From Lysinibacter sp. HNR (GTDB lineage Bacteria; Actinomycetota; Actinomycetes; Actinomycetales; Microbacteriaceae), in NCBI RefSeq assembly GCF_029760935.1, contig NZ_CP121684.1:1798001-1862000 (forward strand): a DNA stretch of 64,000 bases, read 5' to 3'. A program made the translations under genes and the position numbers. Of this stretch, positions 35,646 to 45,973 are shown piece after piece; positions within the stretch are counted from its first letter, which is position 1, and each line of letters begins with the position of its first letter. The notes under the pieces were generated by a model, which searched no databases, was not told where the DNA came from, and saw only the letters and a program-made list of their open reading frames with translations.

Positions 35646-36926
35646 CTATGCGGGAACCCTGGGTGCCCAACTTCGCGCCCCCAAGGTATCGTTGAGCGCG
35701 TCATCTTCGGGTTTGTGGTTGGAATCTCTTGCTATCGAAAGCACAACACCGATTCCAAGTAGACACGAAACTAATGCGGTCCCTCCCGATGACAGCAGGG
35801 GAAGGGGAACACCCAACACCGGGAGCAAGCCAATCACAACACCAATATTAACAAATGCTTGTCCAACAATCCACACAAGAATACTTCCGGTCACAACAGT
35901 TCCGAAAAGATCTCGGGCATTACGCATCACTCGGATCAGGGCAAAGGTGAGCACCAAATAAAGCAAGATCACAACAATAGCTCCGACCATTCCCAACTCT
36001 TCGCCGATAATTGCAAAGATATAGTCGTTCTCGGCGGCGGGAAGCCATAACCACTTGGCCTTGGAATTTCCCAAACCAACACCAAGAACTCCACCGTTTG
36101 CGATGGCCCACAGGCCGTGGAGAGGCTGCCAACACAGCCCGCTAATATCGGTTGAGGCGTCGCAGCTATCACCCGCAAAATTGAGAATACGCGCCACACG
36201 ATTGGGGCTGAGAACCGTCATTGCCGCAACCGCAAGCGCTCCAAAAATCAGCGGAATCGCAAGAATTCTCATCCGCACATTCGCAAAATAAAGAGCGGAC
36301 ATAAAAATCGCAAACATGATTATACCCGTGCCCAGGTCAGCACCAAGCACCACCAAACCAATTGCCAAGACAGCGGCCGGAAAGACCGGGATGAGAGCGT
36401 GCTTCCAATCACGAAGCCGATCCTGCTTACGCCACAGAATAAACCCCATCCACACGATAAGACCCAATTTAAGAAACTCAGAGGGCTGCCCGGTTAATGG
36501 TCCCAATCGAATCCAGTTCTGATTCCCATAGCTTGAAATACCGATACCGGGAACAAACACCAGCAATTGCAAAAGAATGCCGGCACCCAAAAAATGCCAG
36601 GCCCACTTCTTCCAGAAAGATATCGGGAATCTACTGATAACAAGCATGAGGGGAACACCGATCAACGCGAACGTTCCCTGTCTTAAAAATGCTCCAAAAA
36701 ACCCTGAATCCCCCGACGCAAACGATGTAATCGCTGACGAAGAAAGAACCATCACCAGACCAATCGCCACCAAGAAGAGCGTGGTACCCAGCACAAGAAA
36801 GTAAGTTCCACTCTCCCGACGCCGAGTTTTACCCAGAAACATCCGAGCTTGAAAAGCTGCTAATCGTGAACCGTCTTCGCGTGGTGTAGAGGCCTGATCG
36901 TCGCTAGCGGGAGGCGGAATCGCCAT
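35646..36926 (-). CDS. ftsW: Septal peptidoglycan polymerase FtsW (SEDS family)
   Basis: Membrane glycosyltransferase that polymerises lipid II together with FtsI. 426 residues with about ten membrane helices; SEDS landmarks are VMVLSSS, the region GNQNWIRLGPLTGQPSEFLKL, the catalytic Asp region VVLGADLGTG, AAENDYIFAIIGEELG and PLPLLSSGGTALVSCLLGIG. ATG 36926 follows AGGAGG by 8 nt and lies in the end of murD (23-nt overlap). FtsW rather than RodA is chosen because it sits in the dcw cluster between murD and murG. Confidence 0.95.
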   Translation of the reverse strand: MAIPPPASDDQASTPREDGSRLAAFQARMFLGKTRRRESGTYFLVLGTTLFLVAIGLVMVLSSSAITSFASGDSGFFGAFLRQGTFALIGVPLMLVISRFPISFWKKWAWHFLGAGILLQLLVFVPGIGISSYGNQNWIRLGPLTGQPSEFLKLGLIVWMGFILWRKQDRLRDWKHALIPVFPAAVLAIGLVVLGADLGTGIIMFAIFMSALYFANVRMRILAIPLIFGALAVAAMTVLSPNRVARILNFAGDSCDASTDISGLCWQPLHGLWAIANGGVLGVGLGNSKAKWLWLPAAENDYIFAIIGEELGMVGAIVVILLYLVLTFALIRVMRNARDLFGTVVTGSILVWIVGQAFVNIGVVIGLLPVLGVPLPLLSSGGTALVSCLLGIGVVLSIARDSNHKPEDDALNDTLGARSWAPRVPA

Positions 36927-38406
36927 CCGCCTCACCTCCTAAATACTCCTGTACGGCCCGGGTAAACCTTATGCCGCGGTCTTCATAACTCTCAAATTGA
37001 TCCTGGGATGCAGCCGCCGGTGCCAGAAGAACGGTATCTCCCGGCTGAGCGATCTCCGAAGCTCGGGTAACGGCTGCTACCATTATGTCCTCAGTTTCGC
37101 GCGGAGAGACCTCGAAGAGCGGCACATCGGGGGCGTGTCGCTTGAACGCGGCAAGAAGATCACCGCGCTCCAGTCCGATAATAATTGCCCCTCGAAGTCG
37201 CCCGGAGTGCTCAGCCACCAGGGAGTTCACATCCACTCCCTTCAACACTCCCCCGAGTATCCACACCACGCTTGAAAAAGAACGGAGCGCCGCGGATGCC
37301 GCGTGCGGATTTGTCGCTTTGGAATCATTAATCCAGAGCACGCCGCGAGACAAAGCAATGCGTTCCAAGCGATGCGCGCCCAGTGTAAAATTTTCCAAGG
37401 CTGCGGCAATCTGCTCAGGAGTCACCCCATAGGAGCGAGCGAGCGCCGCTGCCGCAAGAATATTCTGAACGGTATGGGGGGCGTCAAGACCCAGCTCACG
37501 CAACCGTCCAATCGTGGTAATTTCTAACGCCTGTGAGCGACGCTCCGCCAAAAAAGCACGGTCACACAGAACACCGTCCACAATTCCTATCCCACTCGGT
37601 TGTGGGGTGTCCAGACCGAAGCTAATAGCCCGGGCCCCCTCCACCACATCCGCGTTCTCTACCATACGCTCGGTAACCGGATCGGCCCGATTATAGACAC
37701 AAGCGTGGAGGGTGTTCTCATACACGATTGCCTTGTGAGCGATGTACTGTTCTAGCGAGCCGTGCCAGTCAAGATGGTCCGGAGCAATATTAAGACAGAC
37801 ACTCGAGTAGGGCTCGATATGTCCCAGCCGGGAAAGCTGGAAACTTGACAACTCCACAACCAGCACATCAAAACCCCCTGGATCCCGCAGGGCATCAAGA
37901 ACCGGAGTGCCAATATTACCCACAGGGGCTACCCGCAGCCCGGCGGTTCTAAGCATGTGGGCAGTAAGCCCCGTTGTTGTGGTTTTACCGTTGGTACCCG
38001 TTATGACAATCCAGTCGGCGGGTGTTCCCACCTTGTCACGAAGCCGCCATGAGAGCTGGATATCACCCCACACGGTAATGCCCTGCGAGGAAGCCCATTC
38101 GGGGAGCGGATGCTCAAGACGATACCCGGGAGACACAATAACCAGGTCGGGGTTTATCTCTTGCAATTGTAAAAGCTGAGCTTCGTCGCTCGGGTCTGCC
38201 ACAAAAGAGACACCGATAACGGAGAGGAGGCGTTCACGATCAGGGTCACCGTGCGCCGCGATAACCGTTACAGTACAACCCAGCTCAGCCAGGGTATCCG
38301 CTACCGAAAATCCGGTGACCCCCAAGCCAAGCACCGCCACCCGCAACCCACTCCAGTCCTGGTGCCAGCTGGTCAAGGAGGAGACTCGTGCGGCTGTATC
38401 AGACAC
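36904..38406 (-). CDS. murD: UDP-N-acetylmuramoyl-L-alanine--D-glutamate ligase MurD
   Basis: Adds D-Glu to UDP-MurNAc-L-Ala. 500 residues with the N-terminal Rossmann [17 protein letters not shown]-loop [30 protein letters not shown], the C-terminal [27 protein letters not shown] and [21 protein letters not shown] 38406 overlaps the mraY stop, with GGAG 10 nt upstream; the open frame further upstream lies within mraY. Overlaps ftsW at its other end. Confidence 0.97.
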   Translation of the reverse strand: MSDTAARVSSLTSWHQDWSGLRVAVLGLGVTGFSVADTLAELGCTVTVIAAHGDPDRERLLSVIGVSFVADPSDEAQLLQLQEINPDLVIVSPGYRLEHPLPEWASSQGITVWGDIQLSWRLRDKVGTPADWIVITGTNGKTTTTGLTAHMLRTAGLRVAPVGNIGTPVLDALRDPGGFDVLVVELSSFQLSRLGHIEPYSSVCLNIAPDHLDWHGSLEQYIAHKAIVYENTLHACVYNRADPVTERMVENADVVEGARAISFGLDTPQPSGIGIVDGVLCDRAFLAERRSQALEITTIGRLRELGLDAPHTVQNILAAAALARSYGVTPEQIAAALENFTLGAHRLERIALSRGVLWINDSKATNPHAASAALRSFSSVVWILGGVLKGVDVNSLVAEHSGRLRGAIIIGLERGDLLAAFKRHAPDVPLFEVSPRETEDIMVAAVTRASEIAQPGDTVLLAPAAASQDQFESYEDRGIRFTRAVQEYLGGEADGDSASR

Positions 38407-39484
38407 GACTGATCCACTCCGTATAGAACATTCCGATGCCCACAATCACAAAGAAACCGGCGATCAACCAGAACCGAACCACAACCGTGACCTCGGCCCA
38501 CCCTTTAAGCTCAAAATGGTGATGAATCGGGCTCATCAGGAAGATACGTTTGCCCTTGGTGACTTTGAAATATAGCCTCTGCAGAATAACCGAACCAGTC
38601 TCCATCACAAAAAGTCCACCGATGACGATGAGTAGAAGTTCCGTGCGGCTCAAAATAGCAAGGGCAACCAGGGCGCCGCCTATTCCCAAGGAGCCCGTGT
38701 CACCCATGTAGATTTGCGCGGGACTCGTATTCCACCAGAGAAAACCAACCAGCCCACCCACTATGGCAGCGGCTATGACCGCAAGATCCATGGGGTCACG
38801 AGTGTCATAACAACTCATAACGTTCTGGGTGTTGCCGCAGGCCTGATTCGCTTGCCAGAACCCAATAAAAACATAGGAACCAATTGCAAGAATGGAGGCC
38901 CCAGTCGCCAAGCCGTCTAAGCCGTCGGTCACGTTTACCGCGTTGGAGGCAGAGGTCACAAGAACAATAATCCACAGCACGAATAGGAGAAGTCCAGCAA
39001 CAAGTCCCAGAGACATGAAGTCGAACGGAAGATCCCGGAATAGCGAGATGTGTGTTGAGGCCGGAGTGATACCGCGTGCGTTTGCAAACTGCAGAGAGAG
39101 CAGGGCAAAAATGACGGCTACAATGACCTGGCCCGTAATTTTGGCCCAGCCTCCAAGGCCAAGGCTCTGCTGTTTACGGGTCTTGAGAAAATCATCAAGA
39201 AATCCCACGCAGCCGAGCCCCAACATCATAAAAATCACCAGTAGGGCGGAAGGGCTAACAATTCGGTCCGTCATAAGCTTCGCAGCAAAGTAGCTCAAGA
39301 CCGATCCTGAGAGGAAAATAATTCCTCCCATAGTGGGTGTTCCGCGCTTTGCATAGTGTGACTTTGGTCCGTCTTCGCGAATAAATTGGCCCCATTTGAG
39401 CCGGTTAAATCCTCGAACAAAAACGGGGGTAAGAAGAAGGGAATAGAGCATCGACAGGGTTGCTGCAAGCATCAGAGCAATCAT
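38399..39484 (-). CDS. mraY: Phospho-MurNAc-pentapeptide transferase MraY
   Basis: Forms lipid I by moving phospho-MurNAc-pentapeptide to undecaprenyl phosphate. 361 residues, about ten membrane helices, with KRGTPTMGG, the catalytic Asp region [23 protein letters not shown] and [11 protein letters not shown]. Its ATG overlaps the murF stop (ATGA), and its end overlaps murD, so the four genes murF-mraY-murD-ftsW are translationally linked. Confidence 0.98.
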   Translation of the reverse strand: MIALMLAATLSMLYSLLLTPVFVRGFNRLKWGQFIREDGPKSHYAKRGTPTMGGIIFLSGSVLSYFAAKLMTDRIVSPSALLVIFMMLGLGCVGFLDDFLKTRKQQSLGLGGWAKITGQVIVAVIFALLSLQFANARGITPASTHISLFRDLPFDFMSLGLVAGLLLFVLWIIVLVTSASNAVNVTDGLDGLATGASILAIGSYVFIGFWQANQACGNTQNVMSCYDTRDPMDLAVIAAAIVGGLVGFLWWNTSPAQIYMGDTGSLGIGGALVALAILSRTELLLIVIGGLFVMETGSVILQRLYFKVTKGKRIFLMSPIHHHFELKGWAEVTVVVRFWLIAGFFVIVGIGMFYTEWISRV

Positions 39485-40893
39485 GAGAAAAACTCTCCCA
39501 ATCGATCGCCCAAAAAGCGAAGACCCGCAGAGTTAGAGGATTTCACCAGCGCAATATCGCCCTCGCGAAGTTCAGTTATGAGGTAGTCATAAGCCTCATC
39601 CTGACCACTAAAAAACACGCTTTCTCCGTCCCACGATCCCTCGTTAATTGCGGTAATGTGCATTCGACGCGCGCCATCGCCGACCACAACAATTCGCGAA
39701 ATGTTATAGCGAACCGCTTGTAAGCCTATGCGATCATGTTCATCGCCGGAAAATTCACCCAACTCACTCATCTCTCCAAGAACGGCAAAAGTGCGCTGTG
39801 CGGGGCTGCTGATGAGAGCAAGCGTTTTGAGGGCGGCCGTCATAGAGTCGGGGCTGGCATTATAGGCATCGTTAATAATGGTGATGTTATTGCGTCCCCC
39901 CATAACCTCCATTCTCCAGCGTTCGGCACGGGTCACAGATTCAAGAGACGCAACCGTATCTCGCAGCGGAACACCACACTCCTCGGCCACGGCAATTGCA
40001 GCTAGAGCGTTTGAAACGTGATGTTCTCCCAGTATTTTAAAATCAATCTGGCGCTCTTCCCCACTTTTTGTCACCACCCTAAAACGGGTTCCCGTCGCAG
40101 CAGCATGAACATCTGTTGCCCGGACATCGCAGTCAGCGGTAGTCCCAAACCAGATAGTGTGAGCTTTCGTCAGGTCAGACATCTTTGTCACCCACGTATC
40201 ATCACGGTTGAGCACCGCTATACCGGAGCTTCCCAGGGAGCTAACCATTTCGGATTTAGCACGAAAAGTTGCTTCAATGCCACCAAAGCCACCAGCGTGA
40301 GCCAGACCCACTTTAAGCACCACACCGATATCTGGCTGGGCGATAGAGGCGAGGCGAGCGATGTCCCCCTCGGCATTGGCGCCCATTTCCGAGATGAGAA
40401 AGTCGGTCTCCTCGGTAATACGAAGCATGGTCAGCGGAGCACCCACCTCATTATTAAACGAGTTGGTTGGGGCAACCGTCTCTCCCCGGGTCTGCAAAAT
40501 ATCCAGAAGAAGGTTTTTTGTGGTGGTTTTTCCGTTCGACCCCGTGATGCCGATGACTCTCATGCGGCCCAGCCGCTTTACTCGGGAAACCACTTCGCGC
40601 GCCAGATCCGCCAGAGCGATAACAGAGTCTTTTACGACAATCTGTGCGATTCTATCGTCAATCTCTTCTTCAACAATGGCTAGGTGAGCACCCCGCTCGT
40701 ACGCAACACCCACAAAGCGATGTCCATCGGTGGTTTCTCCACGCTTGGCAAAAAAAATCTGTCCGGGAAGGACAAGCCGGGAATCTGTTTGTGCGTCACC
40801 AGATACTCTATCTGTGGGTAGCCGGCCCGAGGAGCCCACAACAAGAGTCCCGCTCATTATCTGAGCGATATCATCCAGAGTAATTGAGATCAT
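39481..40893 (-). CDS. murF: UDP-MurNAc-tripeptide--D-alanyl-D-alanine ligase MurF
   Basis: Adds D-Ala-D-Ala to the UDP-MurNAc-tripeptide. 470 residues: [15 protein letters not shown] start, P-loop [26 protein letters not shown], and the C-terminal domain with [28 protein letters not shown] and [11 protein letters not shown] 40893 fits family N-termini; the best SD (AAAGG) is 13 nt away. It follows ftsI by 99 nt with no murE between, which is unusual for dcw clusters. Confidence 0.96.
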   Translation of the reverse strand: MISITLDDIAQIMSGTLVVGSSGRLPTDRVSGDAQTDSRLVLPGQIFFAKRGETTDGHRFVGVAYERGAHLAIVEEEIDDRIAQIVVKDSVIALADLAREVVSRVKRLGRMRVIGITGSNGKTTTKNLLLDILQTRGETVAPTNSFNNEVGAPLTMLRITEETDFLISEMGANAEGDIARLASIAQPDIGVVLKVGLAHAGGFGGIEATFRAKSEMVSSLGSSGIAVLNRDDTWVTKMSDLTKAHTIWFGTTADCDVRATDVHAAATGTRFRVVTKSGEERQIDFKILGEHHVSNALAAIAVAEECGVPLRDTVASLESVTRAERWRMEVMGGRNNITIINDAYNASPDSMTAALKTLALISSPAQRTFAVLGEMSELGEFSGDEHDRIGLQAVRYNISRIVVVGDGARRMHITAINEGSWDGESVFFSGQDEAYDYLITELREGDIALVKSSNSAGLRFLGDRLGEFFS

Positions 40894-40992
40894 GTATGGA
40901 AGTTTACCTTTCAACGTGCGAACCCTCGCCACACTCCGTGGCTGGAGAAAACAAAGACCACTGCGCACACAGCAAACTGCGTGCGCAGCACA

Positions 40993-42786
40993 CTAGTATC
41001 TTTTGGGGAGAGGCACGGCCGGAACCGTTGAGGGGGGAACCGCATACGTTTTAATTGCCGCCTGAGCAACATCACGGAAACCGGTAACGGAGTCACGGGC
41101 ACCAACAGAGTTGGGCGGGTATCCCAGCGTGAAAACCACAACGTATTGCGGATCCTCAGCAGGAAAATACCCTGCAAAAGAATACACGTATATGTCACGA
41201 TACGCACCCGTGTTTGGGTCGGTCTGCTGCGCCGTTCCCGTTTTTCCGGCAATGCGGTAACCGGGAATGTCAACATAACTGCCCAGAGAGGACTCTGACG
41301 AAAACATTTCAAGCATGTCGGTCATCGTCTTAGCCGACTCGGGCTTTACAACCTGCACCGGATCACCGGACATAAACTCTGTTACTGTTCCATCTGATGC
41401 TGTGCAGCTCTCTACAACACTCGCTGGGATACGAGTACCACCGTTAGCAAACGCCTGGTAGGCACTCGTGGTCTGGATGATAGTCGACGCTAGACCCTGC
41501 CCAAACATGGTGGTATATCCGGTCTGATTATCCCAGGCGGTCCAGTCTCGCATAATTCCGCGACTCTCGGAAGCACCCATACCCGTATTGGTGGGTTCTC
41601 CGATACCAAATTTTTTGAAGTAATCATAACGCTGCTGATTGGAAAGCTGTTCGGCCAGCATTGATAGACCCACGTTGGAAGAGTCGATCATAATCCCAGT
41701 CAGGGTGTAGGGGGTGGGTCCGTGGGGCCATGAATCGCGAAAATTGGCGCCGTTGGGTGTAACCCGTTCCCCGGGAACCATAACTCGTGTCCCCGGATTA
41801 GCAAGGCCCTGATCGATCAGAGCGGCAGCCGTGAGCGTTTTAAAGGTTGATCCGGGCTCATAGGAGTTGAGGAAAGCTCTGGAGGTACGCTTGTCCTCAT
41901 CAGAGGCTGCAAAGTTGTTGGGATCCACAGAACCGTCTTCGGCAACGGCACGGAGTTTTCCAGTTTTCGCCTCCATCACAGTGGCGTATGCGTACTCAGC
42001 ACCACTGACCTCTTTCTGACGATCAACTATCTGCTGCACCTGCCACTGAAGGTCTGTATTCAGGGTGAGCTTCACCGTGCCGCCGTCAACCTTGTCCTGG
42101 ACCACCACCGCACTCCCCGGAAGCGCTACGCCGTCGGCGCCACGCTCGTAGGTCTCCATACCGTCCGTCGCGACCAAACAGCTCTCCTGCGAGACTTCTA
42201 TACCCGCGAGTGGAGTGTTATCCCTGCCCACAAATCCGACAACGTTGCCCCCCACTGCACCATTGGGGTAGGTTCGACTGGCGTTCGGGGCGTAGGTGAG
42301 CCAGGGAACTTGGAGATCTTTAACGGCCTCCATCGTTTGGAGGTTCACAGACCTTTTTACATAGGCAAAATCAGATTTTGGATCTTTCGCAAGAGCTTCA
42401 TCAACAATCTTTTGGATTTCTTCACCCGATTGGCCGGTGAGTGCGCCTATCTCCGCCAACGCTTGTTCAGATGACACATCTTCGCGCTCAGAACTACCCT
42501 CACCCATATTTTTAACACGGACAAAATCACTGACATTCCGCGGGGACATTTGCACGTCATAACGCAGCTCGGTGGTCGCTAAAATGCTGCCTTCCTCGTC
42601 GACGATATTGCCTCGGGTTCCGTAGAGCTTAAGGGGAACCGACCTCTTGTCAAGGGACGCCTCGTTGAGTTCGTCAGCCCGAACCACCTGAATATCAGCG
42701 AGTCGAAAAATAAACACCCCGATAAAAGACAAAATTACCAGGAGGGTAAGAGATGAACGCAGCCGCCCTATCCGTTGTCTCTTCAC
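40993..42786 (-). CDS. ftsI: Septal peptidoglycan transpeptidase FtsI (PBP2-type, class B)
   Basis: Cross-links septal peptidoglycan. 597 residues: short cytoplasmic start, membrane helix at about 11-29, the dimerisation domain (YGTRGNIVDEEGSILA), then the transpeptidase domain with STFK at 313-316 (nucleophile Ser313), SSN at 369-371 and KTGT at 515-518, the three beta-lactam-binding motifs. No PASTA domain follows. GTG 42786 is preceded by GAGGAAG at 9 nt. Lies between the FtsL-like gene and murF. Confidence 0.97.
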   Translation of the reverse strand: MKRQRIGRLRSSLTLLVILSFIGVFIFRLADIQVVRADELNEASLDKRSVPLKLYGTRGNIVDEEGSILATTELRYDVQMSPRNVSDFVRVKNMGEGSSEREDVSSEQALAEIGALTGQSGEEIQKIVDEALAKDPKSDFAYVKRSVNLQTMEAVKDLQVPWLTYAPNASRTYPNGAVGGNVVGFVGRDNTPLAGIEVSQESCLVATDGMETYERGADGVALPGSAVVVQDKVDGGTVKLTLNTDLQWQVQQIVDRQKEVSGAEYAYATVMEAKTGKLRAVAEDGSVDPNNFAASDEDKRTSRAFLNSYEPGSTFKTLTAAALIDQGLANPGTRVMVPGERVTPNGANFRDSWPHGPTPYTLTGIMIDSSNVGLSMLAEQLSNQQRYDYFKKFGIGEPTNTGMGASESRGIMRDWTAWDNQTGYTTMFGQGLASTIIQTTSAYQAFANGGTRIPASVVESCTASDGTVTEFMSGDPVQVVKPESAKTMTDMLEMFSSESSLGSYVDIPGYRIAGKTGTAQQTDPNTGAYRDIYVYSFAGYFPAEDPQYVVVFTLGYPPNSVGARDSVTGFRDVAQAAIKTYAVPPSTVPAVPLPKRY

Positions 42787-42868
42787 AATAATCAGCTTCC
42801 TCTACAACTGTGGTAAACCACCCATAATTTAGTTACTCTCGTGTCAACCATCTGGGAAATCATTCGAT

Positions 42869-43651
42869 CTACCGTGTAACGGGCGCGGGCAACGATCCCT
42901 TCAAAGGTACAGCCTGCGACGGAGTTTGAGCTGGAGGCGAAACCGGAGAGCCGCCATTTCCTCTTTCCCCCGGAGATGATGACGCGGCGCCCTGACTCGG
43001 CGCCTCAGTCTGGGGAACAACTGCGTGACCGGGTTCACCCGCGGCCTGCGCCGCAGCGGCAGCCTCTTGTGCAGCTTGCTCACGAGTCGCCTGTTCCGCG
43101 GCCGCTTGTGCCGCAGCCGCCTCCGCAGCCTGTGCCGCAGCCACAGACACCTGTCCCTCAGCCCCCGCCAACGGGGTATCCGCGAGAAGGGAGTTTGCAA
43201 TCCTGTTTATATCTGGCTGCGCGGTGCTTCCCCCTAGAGTTCCCAATATTGCGGAATCGCTCAGGCGTAAATATGCGGGGTGAGCGTTGACCACCATACC
43301 CAGAGCAGCCGCGTTCTCTGAAAGGTGCTGTGGTGAGGAGAGCTTCTCAACCTCTTGAGCCGCAACAAGACCGGCACGACCAAGATCACGCTCCTGCACC
43401 TGCAGCGCGGAGATTTGGTAGGCACCATCAGCCTGCGCAATACTCAAAAGGAGCTGTACCCCAAGGATTACCCCGAGGGTCGTCAGGCTGACCAGGGCGT
43501 ACAAAACACTCGATCGAGCTTTGGAGCGTGTCGCCGGCACGAGCTTGAGCGGATTCTCGGTATCACGATCAACTGACGGCGTTTCGCGTGGAAGCGCGGA
43601 GTCAAAAGCCCAAAACTCCATGGGATCTATGGGTGCAGTGTTGTTGTTCAT
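42869..43651 (-). CDS. FtsL-like divisome membrane protein with long Ala/Pro-rich tail
   Basis: 260-residue bitopic protein in the position of ftsL between rsmH and ftsI. A cytoplasmic start of about 45 residues leads to one membrane helix (VLYALVSLTTLGVILGVQLLL), then a short extracytoplasmic coiled-coil-like segment ending NAAALGMVVNAHPAYLRL, as in actinobacterial FtsL. The last 115 residues are low-complexity: a run of Ala/Gln-rich helix (QAAAEQATREQAAQEAAAAA) and a Pro/Ser/Gly tail. It overlaps the rsmH stop by 4 nt. FtsL is assigned by position and topology, not by strong sequence signature. The tail is much longer than in typical FtsL. Confidence 0.75.
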   Translation of the reverse strand: MNNNTAPIDPMEFWAFDSALPRETPSVDRDTENPLKLVPATRSKARSSVLYALVSLTTLGVILGVQLLLSIAQADGAYQISALQVQERDLGRAGLVAAQEVEKLSSPQHLSENAAALGMVVNAHPAYLRLSDSAILGTLGGSTAQPDINRIANSLLADTPLAGAEGQVSVAAAQAAEAAAAQAAAEQATREQAAQEAAAAAQAAGEPGHAVVPQTEAPSQGAASSSPGERGNGGSPVSPPAQTPSQAVPLKGSLPAPVTR

Positions 43652-44721
43652 GCGATATCCCTATTTTTTATAGCGGCAATTCTCATAGCAGCACGAAGAC
43701 GCACTGACTGCGAACGGGGGTTGAGGCGGCGTTCTTCCTCGCTGGCCTGTTCAGCACCGCGAGTGAGAAGTTTGAGCTCGGGTAAGTGCTCCGGAAGCTC
43801 AACGGGTAGATCCGGTGGGGCGGTTGAGGTTGCCTGAGCCAGGAGATCGTGTTTAATCATTCGATCTTCCAGCGAGTGATAGGACATCACCACAAGGCGA
43901 CCACCCACGGCAAGGGTGTTAATAGCCGCTGGAATTGCTCGTTCAAGAACGACCAGCTCCTGATTAACCTCAATTCTCAGGGCCTGGAAAACTTTCTTTG
44001 CCGGGTGCCTGAGCTGACGGACAGCAGCGGGAGTTGCATCGGCCAGTATCTGAACTAGCTGCTCTGAACGGGTAATGGGAGCCACCTGACGGGCAGTTAT
44101 GATGGCACGGGCGTAACGTCCCGCCAGCTTTTCTTCACCATAGCGTTCAAATATGCGCCGCAGGTTGCCCTCGCTGTAGGTGGCAAGAATTTCCTCTGCT
44201 CGAGTACCCTCAGTCTGGTTCATCCGCATATCAAGCGGAGCATCCTGGGAGTAGGAGAATCCACGCTCCGTCTCGTCCAATTGAAGAGACGAAACCCCCA
44301 GGTCGAAAAGGATTCCCTCAACCGCCGAAAGCCCCAGAGAGCGGACGGCGTCGGAGATTCGATCGTAGACGGTGTGGATCAGGTGCACACGGTTGCCAAA
44401 ACGGGAAAGTCGCTGTCCCGCCAGATGCAGAGCCTCAGTGTCACGATCAAGACCAACAAGCGTCAGGTCGGGAAACCGCTCAAGCATCACGGCGGAGTGC
44501 CCACCCAGTCCAAGCGTGGCATCAACCACCGTGGCACCGGGCTTACTTATCGCAGGCTCAAGGAGTTCGATGCACCGCTCAAGCATCACGGGAATATGGA
44601 TATCCTCCGTATCTCGCTCGAATGCTTGATCGGGCTTTTTCAGACCGTCCGAGTTGTCAGGGAAGCCGTCTGTTGTGAAGGAAGTACTCATAGAGTTTTC
44701 GATCTGGTCAGATTTTCTCAT
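43648..44721 (-). CDS. rsmH: 16S rRNA (cytosine(1402)-N4)-methyltransferase RsmH
   Basis: SAM-dependent enzyme that N4-methylates C1402 of 16S rRNA. HIPVMLERCIELL, the SAM motif VDATLGLGGHS, LVGLDRD, FDLGVSSLQLDETERGFSYS with APLDMRM, and MSYHSLEDRMIK are all present. The first 40 residues are a poorly conserved, acidic extension. ATG 44721 has GGGGA 6 nt upstream; 44742 and 44691 are other possible starts. Second gene of the dcw cluster, overlapping the FtsL-like gene by 4 nt. Confidence 0.95.
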   Translation of the reverse strand: MRKSDQIENSMSTSFTTDGFPDNSDGLKKPDQAFERDTEDIHIPVMLERCIELLEPAISKPGATVVDATLGLGGHSAVMLERFPDLTLVGLDRDTEALHLAGQRLSRFGNRVHLIHTVYDRISDAVRSLGLSAVEGILFDLGVSSLQLDETERGFSYSQDAPLDMRMNQTEGTRAEEILATYSEGNLRRIFERYGEEKLAGRYARAIITARQVAPITRSEQLVQILADATPAAVRQLRHPAKKVFQALRIEVNQELVVLERAIPAAINTLAVGGRLVVMSYHSLEDRMIKHDLLAQATSTAPPDLPVELPEHLPELKLLTRGAEQASEEERRLNPRSQSVRLRAAMRIAAIKNRDIA

Positions 44722-44802
44722 CCCAGATCCCCGTCCATCCAACTGACACCGGGGAAGGTGAGTCAGTGGTGATGGCTGAGGGTCTGGAGCGAGAAAAATC
44801 CG

Positions 44803-45234
44803 CTAAAACAGACCGGGAATCACCTCCTCCTCGATATTTGCGAACTCGGCTTCCTGAGCATTCAGGTAGTTGTTCCAGGCTTCAGCGTTCCAAATTTCTG
44901 CACGGCTTCCCGCCCCAATAACAACAAGCTCTTTGTCCAGACCGGCGTAGCTGCGAAGTGTTGCCGGGATGTTCACGCGGTGCTGCTTATCCGGGGTTTC
45001 GGAGTGTGCCCCGGAAAGAAACACTCGCAAATAGTCACGAGCCTGTTTGCTTGTCACCGGCGCCTGTCGAATCTTCTCGTGCATGGATTCAAATTCACGC
45101 GTGCTGAAAACGTACAGACATCTCTCCTGACCTCGAGTAATCACGACCCCGCCCTCAAGCTCGTCACGAAATTTTGCGGGGAGTATAACGCGCCCTTTTT
45201 CGTCCAGCTTCGGAGAAAACGTGCCAAGAAACAC
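44803..45234 (-). CDS. mraZ: Transcriptional regulator MraZ
   Basis: Ring-forming DNA-binding regulator of its own dcw operon. 143 residues with two SpoVT/AbrB-like halves: [18 protein letters not shown] and [18 protein letters not shown]. In the second half the usual DxxGR is DKQHR. It is the first gene of the dcw cluster, and four GTGG-like boxes with 10-bp period lie 54-87 nt upstream, consistent with autoregulation. Confidence 0.97.
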   Translation of the reverse strand: MFLGTFSPKLDEKGRVILPAKFRDELEGGVVITRGQERCLYVFSTREFESMHEKIRQAPVTSKQARDYLRVFLSGAHSETPDKQHRVNIPATLRSYAGLDKELVVIGAGSRAEIWNAEAWNNYLNAQEAEFANIEEEVIPGLF

Positions 45235-45287
45235 GGTTACGTTCTCCCTTCAGTCAGATCGATCGCTGATCAGGCGCCTCACTCGAA

Positions 45288-45321
45288 CCATTTTCCCCCA
45301 CTTTACTCCACTTCAAACCAC
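45288..45321 (-). promoter_or_regulatory. MraZ-binding boxes (four GTGG-like repeats at 10-bp period)
   Basis: Read on the minus strand, GTGG occurs at 45321-45318, 45311-45308 and 45301-45298, then ATGG at 45291-45288, so four boxes on one helical face. AAAGTGG/GAAGTGG fits the AAAGTGKN3-type boxes known for MraZ in other bacteria. They lie 54 nt upstream of mraZ and probably overlap the dcw promoter. Confidence 0.8.
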
Positions 45322-45434
45322 AAATCTTGAAAAACTCCGAAAAAAAACAAAATAACCCCTTAAAAAGACTGTAATTACAAGCTTTTAAACAGTGGAGGAA
45401 AAATCAAAATTATTTCATTTTTTAAACAAAAAAA

Positions 45435-45460
45435 GGGGCCGGGCTTCAGCCCGACCCCTT
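45435..45460 (-). terminator. Rho-independent terminator after the DUF3040 gene
   Basis: Hairpin GGGGcCGGGC-TTCA-GCCCGaCCCC; on the minus strand it is followed by a run of T, as expected of an intrinsic terminator for the DUF3040 gene that ends at 45505. It separates that gene from the dcw promoter. Confidence 0.85.
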
Positions 45461-45504
45461 ACGGAAAGGAATCATTCAAAAAAACTAAAATTTATATAGA
45501 TGCC

Positions 45505-45903
45505 CTAGAGTTCACCGTCTTGGCGTTTTTCCCAGCGGTCGGACATACGCTCCGAGAGTGAACGCTTGGGCTGCGCATTGGCGGCAGAACGAGGCGTTTT
45601 ATGGGAGCTGCCAACCTTTGCATCGTGCTGCGGATTCCCGGAGGACTTGCGCGGTGTAATCGCATACAAGACCCCGCCGAGCATAGCGACAAAACCAATC
45701 ACTCCAAGCCAGGCCAGCGAGGTAACCACTCCGGCTAACAGAACAATAATCCCCGCGATCGCCAATAGTATCCCCACAACCAAAGACCGGTAACTAGGGC
45801 GCAACTTAGCCGCGTTTGACGTGTTCACCACGTCGGACTCACTGTTATAGAGATTACGTTCCATCTCCTCCAGAAGCCGTTGCTCCCTCTCGGATAGAGC
45901 CAT
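45505..45903 (-). CDS. DUF3040 family membrane protein
   Basis: 132-residue protein of an actinobacterial family of unknown function. The family start MALSEREQRLLEEMERNLY is followed by two membrane helices (about 40-60 and 65-82) separated by a short turn, then a basic, Ser/Lys/Arg-rich cytoplasmic tail. ATG 45903 has GAGG 6 nt upstream. DUF3040 genes are usually found directly before mraZ or near dcw clusters in actinobacteria, which suggests an envelope or division link, not proven. A terminator follows, so it is not co-transcribed with mraZ. Confidence 0.9.
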   Translation of the reverse strand: MALSEREQRLLEEMERNLYNSESDVVNTSNAAKLRPSYRSLVVGILLAIAGIIVLLAGVVTSLAWLGVIGFVAMLGGVLYAITPRKSSGNPQHDAKVGSSHKTPRSAANAQPKRSLSERMSDRWEKRQDGEL

Positions 45904-45973
45904 CTCACACCTCACAATTTCGATACAACCGTTTAGTTCATTCTATTCCTGTGTGCCGTACTAGGCTAGACAC

